Part shown: piece by piece, positions 48,101 to 60,400 of the stretch
How the letters are laid out: each line of letters begins with the position of its first letter
How positions within the stretch are numbered: position 1 is the first letter of the stretch
DNA from: Gorsachius magnificus
Lineage: Eukaryota > Chordata > Aves > Pelecaniformes > Ardeidae
Assembly (NCBI GenBank): GCA_034008185.1
Contig: CM067081.1
Location: 30,998,806-31,062,805 of the forward strand
Direction of reading: 5' to 3'
DNA: 64,000 nucleotides
Translations under genes and position numbers: made by a program
The notes under the pieces: generated by a model
The model's input: only the letters and a program-made list of their open reading frames with translations
The model's database searches: none
Told to the model about the DNA's origin: nothing

Positions 48101-50979
48101 CTGGTTCTTCCAAAGCCAGCCTCACGCCAGCTCCTTCACCAGCTCTTTATGTTGCCCCCAAAAGCGACTTCTCCCAGCAGCAAGGGCAGCCCTCTGGGAC
48201 TGGTCCTGGCACAGATATACTGAGGAGGGTCCTAGTTTCCCTGAGCCCTGTACCAGTCCATGCACCTCCTGACGGCCCAGTGGAGCTGCCTGTTTTTGCA
48301 AAGTGCCATTGACTGTGCTGCCTATGGGTAGCAGGATACGGTGCATCGCTGCAGAGAGGTATTTAAGACTGCCAGGTCCATTGAGACACTGTGGAAGGAC
48401 TGGGAAAGGTCATCGCACAGCCAAATTTGATAGGTACATACCCGCACTGTAGCCAGGGCAGGGTTTCCTTGTGTGCACCATCCTAGCCTGGGGCTGGAGT
48501 TTTCTGCCAAAAGAGCAGCTTTTTTTGCCCCAGACTGGAGTCCGGCACAGGGTAAGCTGCCTCCAGTGTGGGTGACTGGAGAACCTGGACCTTGGCATGA
48601 AAGGGGCAAAGTAGCAATGGGACAGCATGGTGACACTCATAACCTGCTACTCCGAAAATGAAGGACCACGCTGTATCCTGAGAGTATTCAGGTACCAATT
48701 CATAGTGATATCGTTCACTGAGCACTAACTTGCTGGTGTAAATATAAGGACTATTCTGGGTCAGAACAAAAGCCTGTCTTACTGAGTATTGCATCTCCAA
48801 CAGTCACCAGTAAATGGATGTTTTAAGAAAAGCATAGGAACAGGAAAAAATGTGATGCTTCCCCCAACACTTCCCCATCTTTCAACCATTTTCAGATTAG
48901 GGGTTTCCTGACCTGGGTGTGGATCTTTGTATACAGCAACTTTCCATGGGCTTCTCTTCGGTGGACCTATCTCGTCTCTCCTTGAGTGCATGTTACCTCT
49001 TAGTATCCATGGTATTTGATGACAGCCTTTGACAAAGCAGGAGTCTTTACCAGGATTTACCTCACATTCATTATTAAGCCTTAGTTATCATGAAGTAAGA
49101 ACATATAACTCTTTTCCTATGAAGAAAGATTTTTACTCTCATGTGTTGGAGATAACTGCAAACATGCATTAATAGTCTCACTGAAATGATACGTCTATCT
49201 TAAGGGAAAATGAGTGTCAAATGCATTGTTTGTAGGGGACTTCGCCTTAGTTTACTTTATACGTCAGAGAGCAACACCCGATGAGACGCTGCTCAGCTGG
49301 TTGCTGGAGAGCCGTACGTACAGCGGGGACAGCTGCAGCCGATGCGGGCAGGGACCCTGGCCACGCACGTGTCTGAGCCTGCGCCAGTCACACTGCCTCT
49401 AACAGACACGAGAAAGCAAGGCATGAAAATGAATGTCTGCTGGGCGTTAGACAGCACATGAATAGCAGCAAATTTTATAGGGAAAAGCACCCTCCTGCTC
49501 TGCTGTGCCAATGGCACTACATGGTTACAGCTGTCGTGCAACCCGAGTCAGAGATGCTTAGGCGTCCCATTTTGACATGGGCAAGCAAGACGCGAGACTC
49601 ATGAGTGGTTTAGATTGACTTAAAGGCTTAAATAACTGTCTTTGCACCTTTCTGTGATTACAGCTTGCATGATTTTACCGACTCTTCTTGACAGGTTGTC
49701 TATAGCCAGGTCAGCAGCAGTGGTTTAAGATGATACCACCTTGCCAGCTGCCCCAGTCCTCTGCTGGTAGCAGCAGGAGGCATCCATACCTCCTCCACCC
49801 CACAGGTCTTGGCTTCAGCTGCTCATGGCTGTGAACAGGGAGGCAGAGGAGCTGACATGTGTTTTATTTGCCTCTCCTGCCTCACCTGCTAACACCCACT
49901 AGCAGGGTGGGAATGACAACAGGTAGTGTCTTAAAGCACTGCACCTAAATCTCCCCAATCCTTCTTGGAGGGACTGCCAGCAGGCGCATGACTCAGGTTC
50001 ATTACATTTCTTTTACATGCTGGTTTTCCTGCAGCTGTATTGACTGGTGGATATAGACAAAATCACTGACTGCAAAAGAGCAAGTGACCAGCTACCGCGG
50101 GGTCAGTGGCCTTTGACTCTGAAGCTGTAGGTGGGGTCCTGAGCTGATCACATGCACTTCCCAAAATATGGCAATATCAGCTGCTGGGTTCATCTTGTTT
50201 TGCTGAAGCCAGCCAGGTCATCCCAGAAACAAGCACAGCTCAACTCTGTTCAGTAATGGGACACCCAAAGAGTTGCTATTGTCCCACATCTTTGAATTAT
50301 GAAAGATCTTTCCTCTCCATAGCTCTTCAAGCCACGAAGTTTATGTTGTCGGGGCACTGAAGGCACCCGCAGACCTTGCTGGCCCTAACCAGCCTCTTTT
50401 CCTCCCTTTTACCCCTTCCCACTGCCCAGGAGCCCCGTTTCAGCCCAGCCAGGACATCAGCCTGTGCATCAGGGCCAGGGCTGCGGTGGAGTTGGAGACC
50501 GTCACCGCTGCAGCATTGCTGAAGGAGGGGACTGACAGCCCCAGGGGGCTGAAATAGAGTGCGGGGGGGCTGCTCAGGGCACAGTAAATCCTAATAGTGT
50601 GCTCACAGCCCTGACATATATCTTGCAGGTCTTGGTGGCAAGAACACATTGGTATGAAACTCATATGGTGAGGAAGAATGGCCACCCTGCACCACATGGT
50701 TCATTCAGTTTTCAAAGTATGTTTTCATAGTGTCTGTTAATTGCAGAGCCAAAAAGTAGTATTTGCTTAACTACATCAAAATGTTTTCTCTCTGAATACA
50801 TGCAAGTTTAATTATCTAGTCAAGAGCTCCACCAAGAAGCTTTATTCAGGCAGTAAAACTAATCAAACGTCCATGTAGCTCTGTCTAAGAGGCATTCAAT
50901 TCCTGAGTGTCTACTAAGACTAATGAAACGCACTATAGAAACTCTGAAAGGCTTATATCATGGATAGGAAAAAATGGGA
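45158..50979. other. Intergenic, no gene recognised
   Basis: About 5.8 kb of moderately GC-rich sequence, with no recognised transposon and no credible exon. The ORFs at 46.0-46.4 and 46.8-47.2 kb overlap others on the opposite strand and show no known domain. Confidence 0.5.
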
Positions 50980-51188
50980 CCCATCCCTGCCAGGCAGGGG
51001 TGTTGCAGTTATCCTCTGGAGGAGCTGCTCACGGTTACCATGAACAAAAGAGCTTTGTTCAGCTCCATCCAGCGTAATCTGTGAGGTAAAAGGAAAACTT
51101 GAAAATAAAGAAAGGAGTGTCTCTGGACTGGGACAACTCAATTTACCAGTCCATAAATCTATTCCCATTCCACTAGGTAGGATTTATA

Positions 51189-51545
51189 GATCATAGAATC
51201 ATAGAATGTTTTGGGTTGGAAGGGACCTTTAGAGGTCAGCTAGCCCAACCCCCCTGCAGTGAGCAGGGACACCTTTAACCAGATCAGGTTGCTCAGAGCC
51301 CCATCCAACCTGGCCTTGGATGTTTCCAGGGACTGGGCCTCCACTACCTCTCTGGGCAACCCCTTCCAGTGTTTCACCACCCTCATTGTAAAGCATTTCT
51401 TCCCTATATTTAGTCTAAACCTACCCTGTTTTAGTTTAAAACCATTACCCCTTGTCCTGTCACAACCGGCCCTGCTAAAAAGATTGTCCCCATCTTTCCT
51501 ATAGGCTCCCTTTAAGTACTGAAAGGCCACAATAAGGTCTCCCCA
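51189..51545 (-). mobile_element. CR1 LINE 3' end, minus strand, in left arm and spacer
   Basis: The plus strand starts AGATCATAGAATCATAGAAT and follows the CR1 3' UTR in reverse through AAACCATTACCCCTTGTCCT to about 51545. Its 3' half is part of the inverted duplication; the inner part lies only in the spacer. Confidence 0.94.
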
Positions 51546-51596
51546 CGATACAAGGTCTCCCCATAGGCAATGCCTTTTCTTTCCCATTGTATCTAT

Positions 51597-51771
51597 GGGG
51601 TTGCCCAGAGAGGTAGTGGAGGCCCCATCCCTGGAAACATTCAAGACCAGGTTGGATGGGACTCTGAGCAACCTGATCTAGTTAATGGTGTCCCTGTTCA
51701 CTGCAGGCTGGTTGGACTGGATGACCTCTAAAGGTCCCTTCCAACCCAAAACATTCTATGATTCTATGATC
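51597..51771 (+). mobile_element. CR1 LINE 3' end, plus strand, in right arm
   Basis: Starts abruptly at GGTTGCCCAGAGAGGTAGTG and ends ATTCTATGATTCTATGATC. It mirrors the CR1 in the left arm and shares its flanking unique sequence, so it arose by duplication rather than its own insertion. Confidence 0.93.
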
Positions 51772-51980
51772 TATAAATCCTATCCAGTGGAATGGGAATA
51801 GATTTATGGACTGGTAAATTGAGTTGTCCCAGTCCAGAGACACTTCTTTCTTTACTTTCAGGTTTTCCTTTTACCTCACAGATTACGCTGGATGGAGCTG
51901 AACAAAGTTCTTTTGTTCATGGTAACTGTGAGCAGCTCTTCCAGAGGATAACTGCAACACCCCTGCCTGGCAGGGATGGG

Positions 51981-53219
51981 ATCAGCATTGCTCTGATGTC
52001 CTAGCAGGGCTGAGCAAGCCACAGCTGGCAGCTATGGCCACCTTCCTTGGAGGGTAAAACAAAGTTCTCAGCTTCTGAATCTGCTTTAGCAGCTCTCTTG
52101 AAGACAGCTGGACAGCTGGATCCAATCCCCCTTCAAAAGAGCAGTGTCAGAGCCTAGAAGCCATCTCTGACGTTAGCAATCTTGATGAACGCCATCACAT
52201 CGGTCATGCCATTTGGGCTTTGCCTGCCTCTGTCTCCTTCTCTTTACTCACTAGCATTAATGGTGCAGCACACCCAGGCAAAGCCGTTGGGAAAAGGTGT
52301 GGGAGAACGTGCACAGGGAGGCAAAACTACTTGGATACCAGAGGGATGGAAATGCTACACTCATCCCTCAGATAAGAACATTTGGCGTGCAGCTGAACGA
52401 CAGTGAAGAAGAGCATTAGTCTTCCAGATTTTTATTCATCTCCATCAGGCTGCATGCCTTATTTTGCCAGAACTGTGAGTTACAAGTATACAGTCATTTG
52501 AATGATACAAAGAAGGGCTGGGGGAAAGCAATTAAAAAGCCGAGCTGTCAAGTTAGAGGGAGAGACTCTGAAAGAGGTCTGTGATAAGCTTGTATACAGC
52601 TATAAGGGTCTGTTGCAGAACCTGATGTGGTGTAAGATGAGCTAGATATGAACGTTGCATGTTTCTGTTATTGTTGATTTTGGTTTTCTTGGACGCTTTT
52701 TTTCCAAGTAATACCATGCTTTATGGAAGGTGTTAGATCCCTGCTGACCACTGTCTACAGTAACCTGACATCACCCCCATGCATCCTCTTTTCTAGCCTG
52801 GAAGAACTGGGTGTGACTTCAACGCGCTGTATTTGACCCGGCCTGCTTGTGCCCAGGCTACCATCCACGTGGAGGTCCTGGGTCTGTTTGCAACGTATAC
52901 AACTACCACCCCAGCTGCACTCATAACTTTGGGGGGTGGGGTGGGGGGCGTGTGTGCAGTAATTTTGACAGTTTGAGAACAATTTGTTGGATTGGCAGAG
53001 ACCATCTGTGCTCTGCATTACGGTAGATACACCACCCCCGGATGCACGCAGCCGCTGTGTGCAACGTGTGGCATGAAGGGCGTGTTGGCAAACTGCTGGA
53101 TTTGCTCCCCAGATAGGGCTCGCTTGCATGGCATGGGAGCTGAAGGAAGCCCAGGGCTTCCTGAAACATCTGGATTCGCCAAGATGCTTGTTGCCTGGCA
53201 TTTCCCAGGGAACATCCAG
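51981..53219. other. Intergenic upstream of KPNA3
   Basis: No gene recognised. A short G-rich run at 52930-52950 could form a G-quadruplex. Confidence 0.5.
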
Positions 53220-53303
53220 CGGTGTCCCTGCTCACTGCAGGGGGGTTGGACTAGATGACCTCTAGGGGTCCCTTCCAACCCAAAACATTCTATGATGATT
53301 CTG
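53220..53303 (+). mobile_element. CR1 LINE 3'-end stub beside the KPNA3 CpG island
   Basis: GGTGTCCCTGCTCACTGCAG, TAGATGACCTCTAGGGGTCC and CCAACCCAAAACATTCTATG, followed by a disturbed terminal repeat (ATGATGATTCTGTGA), are the last 80 bases of a CR1. It is 5'-truncated and lies about 600 bp before the KPNA3 start codon. Confidence 0.93.
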
Positions 53304-53329
53304 TGACTTTAGTGCGGTCCTCAGGAGCA

Positions 53330-54460
53330 GAGGGGAGTGCAGAGCAGACCCCCGACACACCCTTGGCTGGCAGAGCTGCCCGAGGCCGCCTTTGCAGGTA
53401 AGCCACGCCAGGGAGGCCACTGCACAGCGCATTTGGGGGACAAGGCCGCAGCTAACGAGGGCGCGGGGACTCTGGGAGCTTCCCGGAGGCCGGGGCGGCC
53501 CCGAGCCCACCGCAGCTCCCCCCTGCGGGCCGATCCCGACGGGCCCCCCTCAGAGGCGCGGGGCCGGCGGCAGCAGCGCCCGCCCGGCCGCCCTTGCAGG
53601 GCGCGCTCCCGCCCCCCCCCCCCCCCCGTTGCGCGGGCGGGGCGAGGTGGGAAGAGCGCGCCACGATTGGCGGAGCCCGCCCGCCGCGTCACGTGCTCTC
53701 GCGGCCGCTCTCCCAGTCACTCAGCAACGGCGCGCGCGCCCGGCTCCCCCCCTTCCTCCTTTCCCTCCCCCCCCCCCCCGCTCGCGCTCGTCACGGAGCG
53801 TCCCGCTTCCCCCCGCCCCCCTCCCCTCCCCTCCCCTCGCGCGAGCCGCCGGGAGCCGCCGCCGGAGCCGCCTCGCAGGAGCTGGGAGCCGCCGCCGCCG
53901 CCGGGAGCCGCCGCCATGGCCGAGAACGCCGCCGCTGCCCCGCCGCCGGCCTGGAAACCACCGCATCAGGCCAAGACGGGCCGCGACGTGGGGTAGGTGC
54001 GAGGCCGGCGGGGCCCCGGCCGGGCCCAGCGCGGCCCCGGCGGGCGGGCCCCGCCGCGCCCCCTCCGCCGCCTCCCCGGCTTGCTGGGGGTGCGGGAGGG
54101 CCCGGTGGGCCCCGCGCTGGCGGCTGTGCCCGGGCAGGGCCGCCAGGCGCCGGGATGCCCCCCCCATCCCCGCCGCCGCCCGCTCCGCGTCCCCTCCTCC
54201 CGCAGCGCGCCTCCCCCCGCCCCAGCTGCCTTCCCGTCCTGCCGTCGCCCCGACCCCCCTCCCCCGGGCTCGGCGGGGTCGGGGCTCGGATGGGGTGGAC
54301 AATGGTGCCGGCTGCCTTTTGTGCCAGCCCCGCTCCGCGGTAGGAGCCCTTGGGCCGGGCGAGCGGCTGCTCTGGCCGCCCTCCCGTGCCCCGCTGTGCC
54401 GCTGCCGCACACGGAGGCCTGCGCTGGTGTAGGGGCCGCTCTCACGCTCCCACCGTCCTT
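53330..54460. promoter_or_regulatory. CpG-island promoter of KPNA3
   Basis: Strongly GC- and CpG-rich for more than 1 kb around the first coding exon. ATTGG at 53666-53670 is an inverted CCAAT box. GTCACGTG at 53688-53695 is a USF/TFE-type E-box, followed by CTCTCGCGG. Long C-runs (about 53612-53627 and 53767-53779) are hard to sequence and may be miscounted. No TATA box is seen. The transcription start is probably between about 53700 and 53850, but sequence alone does not fix it. Confidence 0.75.
53916..53992 (+). CDS. KPNA3: KPNA3 (importin alpha-4) first coding exon, partial gene
   Basis: The exon opens GCCGCCATGGCCGAGAAC, giving MAEN as in KPNA3, and ends CGCGACGTGGG before a GTAGGT donor (GRDV in the ATG frame). 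KPNA3 is a nuclear import adaptor: its N-terminal importin-beta-binding domain docks on KPNB1 and armadillo repeats hold the cargo signal. Only the first part of that domain is in the window. The central stretch AACCACCGCATCA matches the family's NHRI segment, but in the +1 frame relative to the ATG. The ATG frame instead reads AAAAPPPAWKPPHQAKTGRD and meets TAG just past the donor. So the exon has compensating indels or assembly errors. Position, CpG island and synteny after SPRYD7 support KPNA3. Confidence 0.68.
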
Positions 54461-57400
54461 TTTACAGTGTGCTGTGCTGGCCGATTTTGTTCCCTGCGCT
54501 GCCTTAAATCAACCTTTCCCCCCCCCTCCCCCCTTCTTTTTTTTTTAAGTGCTGGTAGGCACGTAAGTAATCGCCTGCTGGGTGTCTCCATCTCAATCGA
54601 GCGTGGTGCTTACTAAGGCTTATAGGGTAGTAGTTTACTCCCCCGAATTTGAGAGACGCTGGATGATTAGAAGCTTATTCCCTGGAGGTATTCCAAAGGT
54701 CTTCTGAATCTGTGTGTCATTACGGGGGGACATCTTCCATTCTAGCCGCAACTGACAAGGGAGGAAATCCCACATCTTGTGTTTAAAGTTTCTGTAATAG
54801 GAAAGGAAGGGGGAGGGAGTTGTTCCGAAATCAGGCTAGGATTGAAATCGGATTAGGATTCGCTAGGGTGAAAACCTAAATATGTGTCAGATTACTTTGA
54901 CTTCACCCGAGGGTGTTTTCCATGCTTCTGTTGATATTATCACTTAATTTCACTTCTGTAATCAGTACAGCTGGAATTTTAGTCTTTGAAAGCATGTTCT
55001 GTGTTTTAGCAGAATTCACACCTCTGCTGCTATTGTTTGGGTGGAGACAATTTTATGCAGGTCAGGCTTAGCAGCAGCAGCAGTGTCTTTAAGATGACAT
55101 TCACGGTGTAAGCTAATCTTTATCTTAATTTTTGTTTAACTTGGTGACAGTGAATCCTTCTCACAGAAAATATTGTATGTGAGGAGTATGATAACTTCAA
55201 CACTTCTGGCTAACATTAGTAAATGTTAGAAAGTAACTAAAAATTGCCCATCCTTCTGTTTAGTGGTTGCTTTTCAGGGTAAGGAGGAGGCGTGGTGGGT
55301 TTCTTTTTCCCCTTCTCATCCACTGAGACTCTTCCTGCTGCTCCTCATTCATTTTGTCCTCGTCTCATCTCCCTGTATTGGTTACTGGCTTTGTTGCTGC
55401 TTTCTCAGTCACTGGCCTGAATCCATCAGAGTGCTAAACAGGGAAAGGTTAGGTATGTTCGTGCCTAGTGTGAACTGATCTGTCATCCATACTTGCTTAT
55501 ATTATAGTGTGCCTGAGACTAGGGGAATTAAATGTCTGCCTCTATGGGGTGGAAAGGGGGAATTGACTGCCTAAGCTTTACTGAAATTAGTTAAACCAGA
55601 CCAGCTAAGGTAGCTTAGCTCTCATTTCTTCCTAAAGGGGAGTAATTATTTTGGAATAGCGTATTTGCTGTTATGGAGAAGTATATCCTCTAGGGTTATC
55701 TTCCACTGTGCTGACTGGCTTCCTTTTGTGGCTGAGCCTATGACTGTTTGGCAGATAGTTCCAACGATGTTAATGTGGTTAAAGCTTTCATCCATGCTTT
55801 TGAAAAGGGTTAAAATCTGAGAAGCATCTTTCTTCTGGGGGCAGCAAACAGATGAAACACAGAAGTGTGTGAAAATTGTTTACCCATGGAGATATGCTAA
55901 AATGAAATTTAGAATAATTTAAAGGACTCTAAAAAGATTAGAAATTTGTCATTGTCTTTCAAAGCAACTTAATTTGTATTAAATGTCTGAAATTTTTTAC
56001 TACACCTTTTTGACTCTCTTCTGGTCACAGTACCTAATTAAAAGTTCATGTTAGAAGCACCCTTCTAAGTAAGCTTTATCTAACTTAAGTCTCTAGAAGT
56101 GAAACAAGTAAGTTAAGTTTATAGTGGAAAATGAAGGAGCACAGTAGTGCTATATAATTGCCATTACTTACTGTGCTTCTCTTGAGGTACTGCTACACAG
56201 ACTGACCTGCTGATTCGACATTTGTCTGTATTTAGTGAAAGTTATAAGTTCTCCACAAAATGTTTCTTTTATAAATCAAATATTACACGTAACTCCCAAC
56301 TGTCAGCAATTAAATACGCTTGTTTTGGTCCCTGTGCTGCAATAAGGAATTTTACATAGAGATCCTGCCTCCAGTTTTCTGTACTTAACTTCGGAAACCA
56401 AGAGGCATCAGTGCCGTTGGCATTGATCTGCATCTACACGTTTTGTCAAATTCCACCAATGAGAACGTAAGTGGTTAGGGTGATGGAGTAATAAATCATG
56501 GTCTGATATCTGGATTATATCCTTTGGAAAATCTAAAATATTCAAAGCCATACGCTTTCAAGTTCAGTTTGAAAACAGTGGTGTTTGAGTCACCTTCTGC
56601 CTGGAGACAGTCACTGCCTTTGAACTCCTCAAGCTTGAATACATTCTTTAGTAATCCTCCTTTCCCCGGGACAGACTCTTCTGGCAACCAAAATATTTAC
56701 TCCTTTAATTTGTAGTTAACTCCTATTTTATTTTTGGGTTTGCTAGGCCATATAATTGTCTTTGTTTTTTGTTAATACAACTTTAAGGGAAACAAAAGAG
56801 TAAGTACTTTTGTTTTATGTTAAGACAGACCTCTGTACCCCATGCAACTTCTCTCTCTGCTCCTCTTCTAAGAGCAAAGAAATGGATCTGTTGAGCAGAA
56901 GTCAAAGCTGCTGAATCCTTGACCTGTACAGGTTCACTCTACTTTTCCTCGTTTCAGGTTTGGGTGGAAGTTTCTTGCCTTTTTATTGGCTTAATCTGTT
57001 GAGGTAGAGTTGTGTATATAGAACTGGAATTCTGATTTTGAGGTATCAATACTTCCAAAAGGTATTTAGCCCCCAAAAGGGCTAATAGCAAAATCAAATG
57101 GCAGAAACAAAGTGTTACTCACTTAGTATAAGTTTGTGTTATTGCTTTTATTAGTGAGACTCTTCTATTTTTATAGGTACTGATGTGACTAGCAGCAGAC
57201 AGAGCTAACCTGAACCTGCAAAGCTGAGCGATGAGGAGCCAAGACACTAGTGGCTTCATTTGGATGAACAGCTACCAGAACAGTTTCTCCTCACAACCTT
57301 CTCAATTTTGTATTCTCCAGAGATGTGAAAGGGCTTCTAAGATTGTCCCATATATGAAGAGAAAGCTTTCCTGTGGTGATCATAGGCATGTAGTCTTAAG

Positions 57401-60400
57401 TCTCAGTGGGTTTCTTCTAAATGTACAGCACTGATTATTCCAATACAACTGAGGGTTTACAGGACAAGATTAAATAGTTGCAATCACTTAATTCATAATA
57501 CCCCTTGTAACTGCTGCATTTATTTGTTTACACTGATATCTAAGCCAACCTAGCTTTTAGAAAACCTAATTTGAACCTTCTGATTTTTCTGTTTGCAGTT
57601 CTTCAGCTTCATTCTTTGCCTAGTAACATCCCTCTTAGACTTTTTTACTTCTACTTCTTGGACCAGAAGCGTTACTTACTCTTTATTGCAATAGCAGGCA
57701 CCTACATGTTGGCTCGCTGTTCTGATGTTTAAGGTGAACAATTACTGAACAATTCAGCCCATTTCTTTTTCTTGGGATTAGTCAGCATCACTGACTGAAA
57801 GAGAGGAAAATCTCTTGATAAGCGGATATGTTACAATTTGTAGGACTGTCTGCATGATTTGCTGTTATTTTTGTGTGTGGTGCAATGAGACTAGGTAGTC
57901 ATGTAATTAGTAAAATGCATATTGCATTAAAAGTAAAGCTCCATGTGCACTTGTTTAAAAAAAATCCAACAACTAGTGAGGACTTAGTACATTATAGCCT
58001 AAACAACTTTCTGTAAAAACACTTTAATGACTGGGAATAAAGTTTCCTTTTTGTGTACTTGCGATACCCCTAATCATAAGTCAAAAGGATACAAGTCATT
58101 GAACTTCTGTTACTTAGCCCATAGGCTTAACCTCCTGAAATTTGTTGAAGGCTATTTACCAAAAGGAGACATAGCCACTCTGTCATCTTTCACCTGTTCC
58201 TGCTCTATTTGATTTTAAGCTTTAGAGATCCTGGCCGCTGCTGTCTTTTCTCCAGTTACAGCTTTCTGGGGGCAATTGTGTCACCTTTGGGTCCAGGAAC
58301 TTGGAAGGATCCATTTTTATTCTGTACTTTTAGCATCCTGACCACAGAAGAGGCAGGGGAAGAAACTGGGCTTAGCTTGGATCTCCATCATCATCAGTGG
58401 CAGCTTCAGTGTATTTACTGTTGCTGCTTTGCTGACACTGTGGATCTAGTTCTTGAGGATGCTTGAATTTATTCACATTTCTCTGTCATGATGCCATGAA
58501 TTTTTTTTGCAAGCAGAGGTATTATCATTCTGGGGCTGTACAGTCTCTGGGCATCTGAGAATGGTATAGGTTGACTTAAAGCCATGTTCCTGTCAAATGT
58601 CAAAGGCTTATTGCGGTGGAGATACCATAGCTGTGCAGTGTTAACAAATGAGCAGACATGTTGCTACCAGCTCATTTCTTGATACTGTTCTGTGAACTGA
58701 CTAGTGTTTTTCTTGTCTCCTTGTACTCCCCTCAAACACTACATGAAATAAAAAAGGCTTCTAGCAATCCTAGAAAGCTTGTTACTCCCAGCTACTTCAC
58801 AACAATGCAGTTTCTTTCAGGAGCTCACTTTTACAGGTTGATCAGCTATCTGCCTTTCACTTTGTTGGCACAGGAACTGATACTGGCAAAATAAGAGGTG
58901 GGAGGGAACAGGGCTGTAACAGCTGATTTAGGTTGGTTTAGGGTACTGTGGACCTACTGTCTTAATAGCCTCACTGACTCAGTGAATCTCGGTAGTTTAA
59001 GTGAAAACACAGGTGTCAGGTAGTTTCCTGTTGGGAACTAGATTTAATATAAGATCTAGTACTTTCACGCAGAGTTTCTAAGCTCTGACTCCTGTAGCTT
59101 CTTTATTACCTTTTGAGGCTGGTGTACTTTTGGGAGAATGCAGGTGTATGTGTTTGTACCTTAGAAAGAATTACATGGGTAGGTAGTAAGAGGTAGATGT
59201 GGGAGGCCTCCTTAGTTGCTGTTGCTACAAAATTCTCCAAACTTTAGTTACTATGCAAGTAAATAGTATAATGCTGTGAAATGTTTGTGACTCTTGGCAG
59301 AAAACAAACGCCTCATAAGTCCACTTACATATACTGTCTTATATTTTCCTTGTGAGGTTCAAAATCAATTGAATGCATTGCACTTTAAAACGCTTAAAGA
59401 CACAGATACCTTAGAAAGTAATTTTTTATTTCAGAAATACCTGTGGAGAAAACAATTTGGAGATGGCATCTCATGATGAACATAATCTCCATAAGCTGAT
59501 TGGGATCTGTGCTTGCTGTATTGAGGCCCAATTATTGCTGTTTGTTGTTGTGATATACCAAGCCTTAGCTAATCTCCCTGTAATTACAGAATTTGTTTTT
59601 CTTCATTCTTCTGTATTTCTAATACTACAACAGTTGCTCTGCTATCTCTAAAGCTGCTTCTATTAAAGGATTGATTTTTAACTTGTAAACTATCCAAGTC
59701 TGGTTAAAGTTGGTAGCAGCGTAACTGTCATAATAGTTTTAAGAGCTCTTTAACTATTTTTGCCTAAGTTCTTTGAGGCTTTCATCATATTTGTGCAGTT
59801 CCAGCACAAATCCAAGCAGGACATTTTGTCCTCTGAAACTGTGTTATCTGAAAAGACAACGATTAGGAGGATGTACCAGCTACAAGTGAATGATCAGATT
59901 TGTATTTATTGTGGGATTGGAAGTGGAATGAGGCATCTAATTTATAAGATGAGACTAGAAGAGGCAATGAACTGGTTGAAGCTGATGGGGCGTGTCATTG
60001 AGTAGTAAAGACAAATTGCCAAGTGAACTGACTTGAAACGAAAAAGAAGTGTAAAACCTATATATATATTCCAAGAATAGAGTCTGTCAATTGTTTCCAA
60101 AATACAGCACTGTGAAACTCTGATACTGAATTGGTATTCCTGATTATTTCTGTAATAGCAGAAGCTGCAGGCTTTGCATTCCATTTCACAAAATTTGACA
60201 TGGGTAGTCAAAAGAGCTAGTTTCTTCCAAAGAGTTAGTCCTGCATCAGAACTGTCTGTGCCTTAGAGCAAACTAGTTGCAAAGCTCTTAATGCTTCTTT
60301 AATTTTCTGCTCCCTTAGCTTCCTGAGCCAGCCCTTCATGTCTGGAGAAGACCGGTGCTGGCTCAAAGAGGTCAGTGTGAAGGGGAGAAGGTATACCTTG

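Larger units (their letters stand above)
50980..51980. repeat. Large inverted duplication (384-bp arms, 233-bp spacer)
   Basis: The left arm 50980-51363 is the reverse complement of the right arm 51597-51980, with roughly 20-25 mismatches by eye. Each arm contains the same non-repetitive stretch next to the same CR1 3' end: for example TGGACTGGTAAATTGAGTTG in the right arm and its complement in the left. Sharing of unique flank as well as CR1 shows duplication of a segment rather than two CR1 insertions. Minus- and plus-strand ORFs in the two arms even give nearly the same peptide (MGIDLWTGKLSCPSPETLLS), which is a by-product. Confidence 0.95.

Noticed and set aside
53337..54548. Very long ORFs (up to 346 codons) in all frames of the KPNA3 CpG island
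   Set aside because: High GC removes stop codons on both strands; the peptides are Pro/Ala/Arg/Gly-rich without domains, and run past the splice donor into the intron.
57231..57434. ORF starting ATGAGGAG tested as KPNA3 exon 2
   Set aside because: The continuation does not give the expected MRRHRN-type basic sequence and there is no suitable acceptor directly before it.
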